Shown here piece after piece: positions 16,791 to 24,374 of a stretch of DNA of 35,282 nucleotides. Location: the NCBI RefSeq assembly GCF_003437535.1, contig NZ_QSQT01000031.1:1-35282 (forward strand). Direction: 5' to 3'. A model generated the notes under the pieces. That model saw nothing but the letters and a program-made list of their open reading frames with translations, had not been told where the DNA came from and did no database searches. Source of the DNA: Phocaeicola plebeius. Lineage in GTDB: Bacteria > Bacteroidota > Bacteroidia > Bacteroidales > Bacteroidaceae. Position numbers and translations under genes: made by a program. Position 1 is the first letter of the stretch. Each line of letters starts with the position of its first letter.

Positions 16791-17813
16791 ATGGGAAAAA
16801 TTGTTACTTTAGGCGAAATCATGTTGAGATTGTCTACACCGGGCAATACTCGTTTTGTTCAATCAGACAGCTTTGACGTAGTTTACGGTGGAGGTGAAGC
16901 AAACGTAGCTGTAAGCTGTGCCAACTATGGTCATGAAGCATACTTCGTAACCAAATTGCCGAAACACGAAATCGGACAGTCAGCTGTAAACGCATTGCGC
17001 AAATACGGTGTGAAGACTGACTACATCGCCCGTGGTGGTGACCGCGTAGGTATCTACTACCTGGAAACAGGTGCTTCTATGCGTCCTAGCAAGGTTATCT
17101 ACGACCGCGCTCACTCTGCCATCGCTGAAGCTGATTCTTGCGACTTCGACTTTGATGCTATCATGGAAGGTGCTGACTGGTTCCACTGGTCTGGTATTAC
17201 TCCGGCTATCTCTGACAAGGCTGCTGAACTGACTAAATTGGCTTGTGAAGCTGCAAAACGTCACGGAGTAACAGTTTCTGTTGACTTGAACTTCCGCAAA
17301 AAACTGTGGACAAAAGAAAAAGCACAGTCTATCATGCGCCCGTTGATGCAATATGTAGACGTTTGTATCGGTAACGAAGAAGATGCTGAACTTTGCTTAG
17401 GCTTCAAACCGGATGCTGACGTAGAAGGCGGTAAGACCGATGCAGAAGGCTACAAGGGAATCTTCACAGCCATGGCTAAGGAATTCGGATTCAAGTATGT
17501 AATTTCTACTTTGCGTGAATCTTTCTCTGCTACTCACAACGGCTGGAAGGCGATGATTTACAACGGTGAAGAATTCTATACTTCTAAGCGTTACGACATC
17601 GACCCGATTATTGACCGTGTAGGTGGTGGTGACTCATTCTCAGGTGGTATTATCCACGGCTTGCTGACCAAAGCTACTCAGGGCGAAGCATTGGAATTCG
17701 CAGTGGCAGCCTCAGCATTGAAGCACACTATCAACGGTGACTTCAACCTGGTATCTGTAGAAGAAGTAGAAGCACTGGCTGGTGGTGACGCTAGCGGTCG
17801 CGTACAGAGATAA
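16791..17813 (+). CDS. kdgK: 2-keto-3-deoxygluconate kinase (PfkB family)
   Basis: A 340-residue PfkB/ribokinase-family sugar kinase. The N-terminal substrate region VYGGGEANVAVSCANYG and the C-terminal active-site motif DRVGGGDSFSGG (catalytic Asp, anion hole) are both present. It phosphorylates KDG to KDPG using ATP. This assignment rests on the family motif together with the KDPG aldolase gene 39 nt downstream and the uxaA gene upstream. Codon use is strongly biased (GGT, GCT, GTA) compared with neighbours, which suggests high expression. Confidence 0.9.
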   Translation: MGKIVTLGEIMLRLSTPGNTRFVQSDSFDVVYGGGEANVAVSCANYGHEAYFVTKLPKHEIGQSAVNALRKYGVKTDYIARGGDRVGIYYLETGASMRPSKVIYDRAHSAIAEADSCDFDFDAIMEGADWFHWSGITPAISDKAAELTKLACEAAKRHGVTVSVDLNFRKKLWTKEKAQSIMRPLMQYVDVCIGNEEDAELCLGFKPDADVEGGKTDAEGYKGIFTAMAKEFGFKYVISTLRESFSATHNGWKAMIYNGEEFYTSKRYDIDPIIDRVGGGDSFSGGIIHGLLTKATQGEALEFAVAASALKHTINGDFNLVSVEEVEALAGGDASGRVQR

Positions 17814-17852
17814 TCACTCAAACAAACAACATTTCATTTAAGGTTAGAAAAA

Positions 17853-18521
17853 ATGGCTAAATTCGATAAAATTGCAGTGTTGAACAAGATTGGTTCAACA
17901 GGTATGGTTCCTGTATTCTATCACAAGGATGCAGAAGTAGCAAAAAAAGTGGTAAAGGCTTGCTATGACGGTGGTGTACGTGCATTCGAATTCACTAACC
18001 GTGGTGACTTTGCGCACGAAGTATTTGCTGAAGTAGTGAAATTCGCAGCAAAGGAATGTCCGGAAATGGCAATGGGTGTAGGTTCTATCGTAGATCCTGC
18101 TACTGCTTCTCTGTACATCCAGCTGGGCGCTAACTTCGTAGTAGGTCCGTTGTTCAACCCTGAAATCGCAAAAGTCTGCAACCGTCGTCTGGTGGCTTAC
18201 ACTCCGGGATGCGGTAGCGTATCTGAAGTAGGTTTCGCACAGGAACTGGGCTGCGACCTTTGCAAGATTTTCCCGGGCGACGTACTGGGTCCGAAACTGG
18301 TAAAAGGTTTGCTGGCTCCGATGCCATGGTCTAAGCTGATGGTAACCGGTGGAGTAGAACCGACTCAGGAGAACCTGACTTCATGGATTAAGGCAGGTGT
18401 ATTCTGCGTAGGTATGGGTTCTAAGTTGTTCCCGAAAGACAAGGTAGCTGCTGAAGACTGGACTTACGTCACAGAAAAATGTAAGGAAGCATTGGCTTAC
18501 ATTGCAGAAGCTCGCAAATAA
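17853..18521 (+). CDS. eda: KDPG/KHG aldolase
   Basis: A 222-residue class I aldolase of the KDPG/KHG family. The Schiff-base Lys is in [10 protein letters not shown]. The phosphate-binding end includes [13 protein letters not shown] and [11 protein letters not shown], and the [13 protein letters not shown] strand holds the usual upstream Glu region. It cleaves KDPG to pyruvate and glyceraldehyde 3-phosphate. It is second in the kdgK-eda operon and completes the route from altronate to central metabolism. Codon bias indicates high expression, as in kdgK. Confidence 0.94.
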   Translation: MAKFDKIAVLNKIGSTGMVPVFYHKDAEVAKKVVKACYDGGVRAFEFTNRGDFAHEVFAEVVKFAAKECPEMAMGVGSIVDPATASLYIQLGANFVVGPLFNPEIAKVCNRRLVAYTPGCGSVSEVGFAQELGCDLCKIFPGDVLGPKLVKGLLAPMPWSKLMVTGGVEPTQENLTSWIKAGVFCVGMGSKLFPKDKVAAEDWTYVTEKCKEALAYIAEARK

Positions 18522-18555
18522 TACAGAAATTCATTTTGTTTAAAGGTGTATAAGT

Positions 18556-18598
18556 GAGAAGCCTCGCTACGTCCGGAAGGGTGTAGCGGGGCTTTCTC
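18556..18598 (+). terminator. hairpin after eda
   Basis: GAGAAGCCTCGCTAC (18556-18570) pairs with GTAGCGGGGCTTTCTC (18583-18598) with one bulge or mismatch. It lies 34 nt past the eda stop. There is no strong T-run. Confidence 0.6.
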
Positions 18599-18676
18599 AT
18601 GCCCGTAAGTGAAGGAATATTCATGAAAAAATACAAAAACGAATACTTCCTGCATGGATATGTGCGCGAAAAACCC

Positions 18677-18703
18677 TATCTTTGCATGAAATTTTTCGCG
18701 AAA
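18677..18703 (+). promoter_or_regulatory. -7 box and TTTCGCGAAA palindrome before the Nif3-like gene
   Basis: TATCTTTG (18677-18684) fits TAnnTTTG. The perfect 10-bp palindrome TTTCGCGAAA (18694-18703) ends two bases before the ATG at 18705, in the predicted 5' leader. The leader is only about 15 nt. Confidence 0.55.
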
Positions 18704-18704
18704 T

Positions 18705-19799
18705 ATGAAAATTAAGGAAATTGTGAATGCCCTTGAGATATTCGCGCCTCTGCCTTTACAGGACGGATTCGACAATGCCGGACTGCAAATCGGATTGACA
18801 GACGCGGAAGCTACAGGGGCTTTGTTGTGTCTGGACGTAACCGAAGCCGTGGTAGATGAAGCCATCGCACTGGGATATAACCTGATTGTATCTCACCATC
18901 CGCTCATCTTCAAAGGCTACAAGTCGATTACCGGACGCGACTACGTGGAACGCTGCATCCTGAAGGCTATCAAGAACGACATCGTGATTTTCTCGATGCA
19001 CACCAACCTGGACAACGCACCGCAGGGCGTCAACTTCAAGATTGCCGAGGAAATCGGACTGAAGAACGTAAGAATCCTGGAACCGAAAGAAAACCAGCTG
19101 CTGAAACTGGTCACCTTCGTACCGCAGGCACAGGCCGACGAGGTACGTAATGCCTTGTTCGAAGCCGGATGCGGCTGCATCGGCAACTACGATTCCTGCA
19201 GCTATAACCTGGAAGGGAAGGGTACTTTCCGCGCACAGCCGGGCACACATCCTTTCTGTGGAGAAATCGGCCAGTTGCACGAAGAGCATGAGGTACGGAT
19301 TGAAACCGTGCTGCCAGCATTCCTGAAAGGGAAGGTGCAAAAAGCTCTCGTCGAAGTACATCCTTACGAGGAACCGGCCTACGACTTCTATCCCTTGCAG
19401 AATGAATGGACACAGGCAGGAGCGGGCATCATAGGTGAGCTGGAAGAACCGGAAACCGAAACCGATTTCCTGCGCCGGATCAAGAAGCTGTTCGAGGTGG
19501 GCTGTGTAAAACATTCGCGCATGACGGGACGCCTCATCCAGACCGTCGCCCTCTGTGGAGGAGCAGGAGCCTTCCTGCTGCCCAAGGCCGTAAGAGCCCA
19601 TGCCGACGTGTTCCTGACAGGCGAAGTGAAATACCACGACTATTTCAGCTACGAGAACGATATTCTCATTGCAGAGATAGGGCACTACGAAAGCGAACAA
19701 TATACAAAAGATTTATTATATTCAATCATACGGGAAAAGTTTCCGACACTCGACGCACAGCTGACGCGTGTCAATACCAATCCCATAAAATACTTGTAG
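18705..19799 (+). CDS. Nif3-like dinuclear metal centre protein
   Basis: A 364-residue Nif3/YbgI family protein of the long form. The N-terminal half has the ALEIFAPLPLQDGFDNAGLQ opening and the metal-binding segments LIVSHHPLIFKG and SMHTNLDNA. A PII-like insertion occupies about 125-230. The C-terminal half has CGGAGAFLLPKA and the ligand-rich IAEIGHYESEQY. Members form toroidal hexamers with two metals per subunit. They are sometimes labelled GTP cyclohydrolase I type 2, but function is unsettled. The zinc-ribbon gene starts 6 nt downstream, so the two are co-transcribed. Confidence 0.92.
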   Translation: MKIKEIVNALEIFAPLPLQDGFDNAGLQIGLTDAEATGALLCLDVTEAVVDEAIALGYNLIVSHHPLIFKGYKSITGRDYVERCILKAIKNDIVIFSMHTNLDNAPQGVNFKIAEEIGLKNVRILEPKENQLLKLVTFVPQAQADEVRNALFEAGCGCIGNYDSCSYNLEGKGTFRAQPGTHPFCGEIGQLHEEHEVRIETVLPAFLKGKVQKALVEVHPYEEPAYDFYPLQNEWTQAGAGIIGELEEPETETDFLRRIKKLFEVGCVKHSRMTGRLIQTVALCGGAGAFLLPKAVRAHADVFLTGEVKYHDYFSYENDILIAEIGHYESEQYTKDLLYSIIREKFPTLDAQLTRVNTNPIKYL

Positions 19800-19805
19800 A
19801 AAACT

Positions 19806-20597
19806 ATGGCTAAAGAAGCAAAGAAAGATCCGAATGAATTGAGTGTGGAAGAAAAGCTGAAAGCACTCTACCAGTTGCAAACCATGTTGTCGGAGATTGA
19901 CAAAATCAAGACACTGAGAGGAGAGCTTCCGCTGGAAGTGCAGGACTTGGAAGACGAAGTAACGGGTCTGAGCACACGTATCGAGAAAATCAAGGCTGAA
20001 ATCGAAGAACTGAAGTCAAACGTAGCCAGCAAGAAAATCGAAATCGAAACTGCCAAGGCTTCTATCGAAAAGTACAAGAGTCAGCAGGACAACGTACGTA
20101 ACAACCGTGAATACGACGTACTGACTAAGGAAATCGAATTCCAGAGCCTGGAAGTGGAACTCTGCGAAAAGCGTATCCGTGAATATACAGCCGGCATCAA
20201 GTCGAAAGAAGAGGAAATCGTAAAGAGCGAACAGTTGCTCGAAGAAAGAAAGAAAGACCTGGAAGTAAAGAAGAACGAACTGGACGAAATCATCTCAGAA
20301 ACCAAGCAGGAAGAAGAAAAACTGAGAGAAAAAGCCAAGAATCTGGAAGCTACCATCGAACCACGTCTGCTTCAGGCTTTCAAGCGTATCCGTAAGAACT
20401 CACGCAACGGTCTGGGTATTACTTACGTGCAGCGTGACGCTTGTGGCGGTTGCTTCAACAAGATTCCGCCTCAGAAACAGCTCGACATCCGTATGCGCAA
20501 GAAAATCATCGTATGCGAATACTGTGGCCGTATCATGATTGACCCGGAACTGGCTGGTGTAGAAACAGAAAAGCATCTGGAAACAAAAATGAAATAA
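19806..20597 (+). CDS. C4-type zinc ribbon coiled-coil protein
   Basis: A 263-residue protein. Residues about 30-205 are a long, highly charged antiparallel coiled coil. The C-terminal end carries a four-Cys zinc ribbon: CGGC in DACGGCFNKI and CEYC in IVCEYCGRI, with a QKQLDIR linker. This architecture matches the widespread C4 zinc-ribbon family related to CdsZ/CT398. It probably acts as an adaptor, possibly binding nucleic acid or transcription or secretion factors. It is in an operon with the Nif3-like gene, a pairing seen often in bacteria. Function is unproven. Confidence 0.88.
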   Translation: MAKEAKKDPNELSVEEKLKALYQLQTMLSEIDKIKTLRGELPLEVQDLEDEVTGLSTRIEKIKAEIEELKSNVASKKIEIETAKASIEKYKSQQDNVRNNREYDVLTKEIEFQSLEVELCEKRIREYTAGIKSKEEEIVKSEQLLEERKKDLEVKKNELDEIISETKQEEEKLREKAKNLEATIEPRLLQAFKRIRKNSRNGLGITYVQRDACGGCFNKIPPQKQLDIRMRKKIIVCEYCGRIMIDPELAGVETEKHLETKMK

Positions 20598-20599
20598 GC

Positions 20600-20659
20600 G
20601 TCAGACTTCCGTCTGACAGCAGAAGAAGGGATTCCCGCTCAGGGGATTCCTTCTTTTTT
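20600..20659 (+). terminator. double hairpin terminator after the zinc ribbon gene
   Basis: GTCAGAC-TTCC-GTCTGAC (20600-20617) is a tight tetraloop hairpin right at the stop codon. A second, longer stem (about 20621-20636 with 20642-20657, some G-U pairs) ends in a T-run. The second is the likely terminator. Confidence 0.75.
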
Positions 20660-20664
20660 ATGCA

Positions 20665-21114
20665 CTATAAATCTGCATAACGGGGAATGTCCGGGAGAAA
20701 ATAATACGTATTCCGTGCATAGTCGATGCGGCAGCAGTAGTGACGAAGCCCGTTGCTCACCACCAGGTAATCCACCTTCAGCACCATGTTGTAACGGGTA
20801 ATCTGGTCAAAGACAGCCTGCGTAATCTCCACCGAAGGAGCCTTGTATTCCACAATCATCTGCGGAGTCAGGTCGCGCCGGTAGAGCACCGTATCACAGC
20901 GTTTCTTCGTTCCGTTCAGGTTGATTTGTATCTCATTGGCCAACAGTCCTTGCGGATACCCCTTTTCCTTCAGCAGGAAATTCGTAAAATGCTGGCGTAC
21001 CCACTCCTCCGGAGTCAGCGCTACATACCGGCGGCGAAGCACGTCAAATATCACGTTCTTTCCCTCTCGCTGGGCAATCTTGGCCTCAAAAGCAGGCAGG
21101 TTCAATGCAAACAT
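20665..21114 (-). CDS. solitary HsdR N-terminal domain protein (PD-(D/E)XK fold)
   Basis: A 149-residue protein matching the type I restriction enzyme R-subunit N-terminal domain alone. The nuclease core is visible as KKRCDTVLYRRD (Asp) and MIVEYKAPS (Glu-x-Lys), followed by the QITRYNMVLKVDYLVVSNG helix-strand. No helicase, specificity or methylase gene is nearby, so this is not a working restriction system. Similar stand-alone proteins are common in Bacteroidota and their role is unknown. The ATG at 21114 was preferred over an in-frame TTG at 21138 that adds eight residues. It is divergent from AMP nucleosidase. Confidence 0.8.
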   Translation of the reverse strand: MFALNLPAFEAKIAQREGKNVIFDVLRRRYVALTPEEWVRQHFTNFLLKEKGYPQGLLANEIQINLNGTKKRCDTVLYRRDLTPQMIVEYKAPSVEITQAVFDQITRYNMVLKVDYLVVSNGLRHYCCRIDYARNTYYFLPDIPRYADL

Positions 21115-21247
21115 AAGCGTTCTTCTATTACGAAGCAAAGATACTCCATTTTCTCAAAAGTACATAAAAGCTGAATTATTTTCCAAAAACCGAAGGTCTC
21201 CGGTAAGAGAAAATCCCAAATTCTTTTTTCTGTTTGCATTATTATTG

Positions 21248-21255
21248 TACATTTG
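21248..21255 (+). promoter_or_regulatory. candidate -7 box for AMP nucleosidase
   Basis: TACATTTG matches TAnnTTTG, 63 nt before the ATG at 21319. A TTTG at 21233-21236 is too close to be the -33 box. Confidence 0.5.
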
Positions 21256-21318
21256 CGTTTAAGGAAGATAATATCATCTTCCCAATATTTTATTTGGCAA
21301 CACAAATTCTGAGAGCTA

Positions 21319-22095
21319 ATGAAAACAAAAGAAGAAATCGTAGCAAACTGGCTCCCGCGTTATACCAAGCGGAAACTGGAAGACTTTGGTGAGTACATCT
21401 TGTTGACAAACTTCAATAAATACGTCGAAATCTTTGCCGAACGGTTCAACGTGCCCATTTTAGGACGCGATGCCAACATGATTTCGGCCCATGCAGAAGG
21501 CATGACCATTATCAACTTCGGCATGGGAAGTCCCAATGCAGCCATCATCATGGACCTGCTTAGTGCCGTACATCCGAAAGCCTGCCTGTTTCTGGGCAAG
21601 TGCGGAGGTATCGACAAGAAGAACCAGATAGGCGACCTGATTCTGCCTATCGCGGCCATCCGTGGCGAAGGAACATCGAACGATTATTATCCGCCTGAGG
21701 TGCCGGCTCTTCCGGCCTTTATGCTCCAGCGTGCCGTATCTTCGGCCATCCGTGACCACTCACGCGACTACTGGACCGGAACGGTGTACACCACCAACCG
21801 CCGCATCTGGGAACACGATGAGGAGTTCAAGAAATACCTGCTGAAGACCCGTGCCATGGCAGTGGATATGGAAACGGCGACTTTGTTCACCACCGGATTT
21901 GCCAACCACATTCCTACGGGTGCCCTGCTGCTCGTGTCCGACCAGCCCATGATTCCGGAAGGCGTGAAAACGGAGCAGAGTGACAGCATGGTGACCAAGA
22001 ATTTCGTGCATGAACACGTAGAAATCGGTATCGATGCCCTGCGCATGATCATCGATGAAAAGAAGACCGTGAAACACCTGAAATTTGACTGGTAA
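21319..22095 (+). CDS. amn: AMP nucleosidase
   Basis: A 258-residue member of the nucleoside phosphorylase/nucleosidase fold, corresponding to the short Bacteroidota form annotated as AMP nucleosidase. Landmarks are INFGMGSPNAAI, FLGKCGGIDKKNQIGDLILP (phosphate/ribose region) and the MAVDMETATLF motif with the conserved Glu near residue 190, then LLVSDQPM with the catalytic Asp. It hydrolyses AMP to adenine and ribose 5-phosphate, or a closely related nucleoside reaction. It lacks the N-terminal regulatory domain of E. coli Amn. holA starts 10 nt after its stop. Confidence 0.88.
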   Translation: MKTKEEIVANWLPRYTKRKLEDFGEYILLTNFNKYVEIFAERFNVPILGRDANMISAHAEGMTIINFGMGSPNAAIIMDLLSAVHPKACLFLGKCGGIDKKNQIGDLILPIAAIRGEGTSNDYYPPEVPALPAFMLQRAVSSAIRDHSRDYWTGTVYTTNRRIWEHDEEFKKYLLKTRAMAVDMETATLFTTGFANHIPTGALLLVSDQPMIPEGVKTEQSDSMVTKNFVHEHVEIGIDALRMIIDEKKTVKHLKFDW

Positions 22096-22105
22096 ACCGA
22101 CGAAA

Positions 22106-23122
22106 ATGGCAAAGGAAGTCACTTACGAAGAGATTGTACGCAACCTGAAGAACCGCATCTATGCGCCCGTATATTTCCTCATGGGCGAAGAGGATTACTA
22201 CATCGACCGGATTGCCGACTACATCATCGATACCGTGCTCAGTGAAACGGAAAAGGAATTCAACCTGACCGTCACATACGGGGCCGATACCGATGTGGCT
22301 AACGTCATCAACGCCGCCAAGCGTTACCCGATGATGTCGGAATACCAGGTGGTAGTGGTAAAGGAAGCACAGAGCCTGAAACGCATCGAGGAGCTGGCTT
22401 TCTACCTGCAGAAGCCCCAGAAATCGACCATACTGGTGGTATGCTACAAGCACGGCAGCATTGATCGCCGGAAGAAACTGGCCGCCGAAATCGAGAAAAA
22501 CGGGGTGCTGTTCGAATCGCGGAAGCTCAAGGACAGTCAGATTCCCGGTTTCATCTCCTCATACCTGAAGCGGAAGAAAGTGGAAATCGAGCCCAAGGCA
22601 TCGGAAATGATGGCCGAGTTTGTAGGAGCCGACCTGAACCGTATGGCCGGCGAACTGGAGAAGCTTATCCTGACACTGCCGGAAGGCGCACGCCGCATCA
22701 CACCGGAACAGATTGAGCGGAACATCGGTATCAGCAAAGATTACAACAACTTTGAGCTGCGGAGCGCACTGGTGGAAAAGGACGTGCTGAAGGCCAACAA
22801 AATCATCAAATACTTCGAGGAGAATCCCAAGAACAATCCGCTACAAATGACACTGGCCATTCTGTTCAACTTCTTCTCGAACCTGATGCTGGCCTATTAT
22901 GCACCTGAGAAATCAGACCAGGGAATAGCGGCTCAGTTAGGCTTGAAAAGTCCGTGGCAGGCGAAAGAATACATGGCAGCCATGCGACGCTATTCAGGCG
23001 TAAAGGTGATGCAAATCATCCATGCCATTCGCGAATGCGACGCCCGGTCGAAAGGTATAGGCAATCCTTCCACGCCCGATGGAGAATTGCTGCGCGACTT
23101 GATTTATTTCATTCTTCATTAA
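22106..23122 (+). CDS. holA: DNA polymerase III subunit delta
   Basis: A 338-residue clamp-loader delta subunit. The N-terminal domain begins NRIYAPVYFLMGEEDYYID, the Bacteroidota form of the delta opening. It is followed by KRYPMMSEYQVVVVKEAQ and the KLKDSQIPGFISSYLKR region, then the helical C-terminal domain with AEFVGADLNRMAGELEKL. Delta opens the beta sliding clamp within the clamp-loader complex. The ATG at 22106 was chosen because an upstream in-frame TTG (22085) lies inside amn. It is co-transcribed with amn and followed by a strong terminator. Confidence 0.93.
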   Translation: MAKEVTYEEIVRNLKNRIYAPVYFLMGEEDYYIDRIADYIIDTVLSETEKEFNLTVTYGADTDVANVINAAKRYPMMSEYQVVVVKEAQSLKRIEELAFYLQKPQKSTILVVCYKHGSIDRRKKLAAEIEKNGVLFESRKLKDSQIPGFISSYLKRKKVEIEPKASEMMAEFVGADLNRMAGELEKLILTLPEGARRITPEQIERNIGISKDYNNFELRSALVEKDVLKANKIIKYFEENPKNNPLQMTLAILFNFFSNLMLAYYAPEKSDQGIAAQLGLKSPWQAKEYMAAMRRYSGVKVMQIIHAIRECDARSKGIGNPSTPDGELLRDLIYFILH

Positions 23123-23164
23123 CCGAAACTGAATCTCTGAAAAGAGGAAAGCAATACGCTGTAC

Positions 23165-23208
23165 AAGCGGCATACATCTGAAAAAGACCGGATGTATGCC
23201 GCTTTTTC
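23165..23208 (+). terminator. intrinsic terminator after holA
   Basis: AAGCGGCATACATC (23165-23178) pairs perfectly with GATGTATGCCGCTT (23191-23204) around a 12-nt loop, followed by TTTCGTTTTT. Confidence 0.9.
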
Positions 23209-23217
23209 GTTTTTCAC

Positions 23218-23271
23218 GAGAATTGAAAAATCAGGAGGAGAATACAAATGGACGTCAAATTTTCAATTCTC
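23218..23271. repeat. 12-bp inverted repeat, 30-nt loop
   Basis: GAGAATTGAAAA (23218-23229) pairs with TTTTCAATTCTC (23260-23271). It lies just past the holA terminator, at the start of the gene-free region. Role unknown. Confidence 0.7.
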
Positions 23272-23323
23272 ACGAAGTTTCCCTACAAACGGTAAATTAC
23301 AGATAGAAGTGGAAGGTACAAAA

Positions 23324-23742
23324 TACAAATGTAATCACTTATTTGTGTAGAATTGGATGATTTACATTTGTATTCTGCCTATTTATCCGCCACAAATGTA
23401 AATTTTAGCAAACGGGTAGGGGAGATATTACACTGATACAATGCAATTTACAAGAATAAAGTGTTACTTATCTAAATGTAAACGAATAAATATAACATGC
23501 AGCTTTAAGAATCATAATACGCTGAATACCAGCATATTTTAGAATAATATCTATAAATCTGTTCAATAAAACGACCTGAAAGAGCGAATAAACTCTTATT
23601 TTTCCCATATATACACATGTATACAATTATAATATACTAATATTCAACCAAATAACCGACTAAACTAAAGTTAATTACAAATGTATTTACACTTGTATAA
23701 AAGCGTAAATGTACAATTGGAATGATGTGATTTACACTTGTA
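23324..23742. promoter_or_regulatory. cluster of TACAnnTGTA palindromes upstream of the XRE regulator gene
   Basis: Exact matches start at 23324, 23363, 23612, 23676, 23688 and 23733, with a near match CACAAATGTA at 23391. The 23676 and 23688 copies are 12 bp apart, about one helical turn. The rest of this 700-bp gene-free stretch (23123-23830) is AT-rich, and I see no RNA gene or credible ORF in it. Such dyads upstream of an XRE-type gene suggest operator sites, probably for its own product. AA- or TT-centred copies also contain a TAnnTTTG box on one strand, so some could be promoters. Confidence 0.6.
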
Positions 23743-23766
23743 ACAATGTAAATTTAGATTTATAAA

Positions 23767-23798
23767 TTTGCATTTCTAAATTTAAAGAATTACTTTTG
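23767..23798 (+). promoter_or_regulatory. promoter of the XRE regulator gene
   Basis: A TTTG -33 box (23767-23770) and a TACTTTTG -7 box (23791-23798) are separated by 20 bp. The start site is predicted near 23805, giving a leader of about 25 nt before the ATG at 23831. Confidence 0.75.
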
Positions 23799-23830
23799 TA
23801 ATCAACAAACAAAGCCATTTCCATTTGTAT

Positions 23831-24280
23831 ATGAAGGACCGGATTCTAAAAGTCATGCAAAAAGAGGGTTTATCGAATGCCGAATTCGCCGAAAAGATAG
23901 GCATCTCTACCTCATCACTGTCGCACATCTTCAGCGGGCGAAACAAACCCAGCCTGGAAGTCGTCATGCGCATCCATAAGGCATGTCCGTACATCAACAT
24001 CAACTGGCTGCTCTACGGTGAAGGCGAAATGGAAGAAAGCGCTCCCGCCGTAACAGGCATGGACTTGTTCTCACAACCGTTCGAGAATCCGAAAAACACG
24101 ACCGAAGAGCCGGCTCACTCCGATTTTCGCAAGGAGAACGAGGTTCCTACCGTGGTTTATCCGCCCAAAGAGATTATCAGAGAGGAAGTTAAGTACATCG
24201 AAAAGCCGCATCCGAAGATTACCGAAATACGTATTTTCTTCGATAACGGCACCTACGAGGTGTTCAAACCCGAAAAATAA
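23831..24280 (+). CDS. XRE/phage-repressor-type DNA-binding protein
   Basis: A 149-residue protein. The N-terminal helix-turn-helix (about 1-60) includes KEGLSNAEFAEKIGISTSS and SHIFSGRNKPSLEVVMRI, followed by INWLLYGEGEME, the usual end of this bacterial XRE domain. A Pro/Glu-rich linker (about 65-120) joins a short C-terminal segment TEIRIFFDNGTYEVFKPEK, likely a small beta unit for oligomerisation or ligand binding. No protease (LexA-type) domain is visible. The ATG at 23831 was used; an earlier in-frame TTG at 23825 lacks support. It lies downstream of a TACAnnTGTA cluster that it may bind. Targets are unknown. Confidence 0.85.
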   Translation: MKDRILKVMQKEGLSNAEFAEKIGISTSSLSHIFSGRNKPSLEVVMRIHKACPYININWLLYGEGEMEESAPAVTGMDLFSQPFENPKNTTEEPAHSDFRKENEVPTVVYPPKEIIREEVKYIEKPHPKITEIRIFFDNGTYEVFKPEK

Positions 24281-24322
24281 GTCCCCGAACGACAAAAGCA
24301 CCCGCCAAGGTGTTAGGCATAT

Positions 24323-24372
24323 AAAAGGTAAATTCGTATCTTTGCGTGAAAGAAACGAATTTACCTTTTTTT
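24323..24372 (+). terminator. terminator after the XRE gene, overlapping the pyrK promoter
   Basis: AAAAGGTAAATTCGT (24323-24337) pairs perfectly with ACGAATTTACCTTTT (24355-24369), a 15-bp stem with a 17-nt loop, followed by T to 24372. The pyrK start codon begins at 24375. Confidence 0.85.
24337..24344 (+). promoter_or_regulatory. candidate -7 box for pyrK-pyrD in the terminator loop
   Basis: TATCTTTG matches TAnnTTTG and lies at the edge of the loop of the upstream terminator hairpin. The predicted start near 24350 gives a leader of about 25 nt that carries only the 3' arm of the stem. Confidence 0.55.
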
Positions 24373-24374
24373 AT

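Noticed and set aside
18756..19700. 314-codon minus-strand open frame inside the Nif3-like gene
   Set aside because: The opposite strand encodes a complete Nif3 family protein, and the antisense product has no recognisable motif.
23123..23830. Replication origin (oriC) in the AT-rich gap after holA
   Set aside because: Only distorted TTATCC-like matches are seen, no cluster of TTATCCACA DnaA boxes, and neither dnaA nor other usual neighbours are present.
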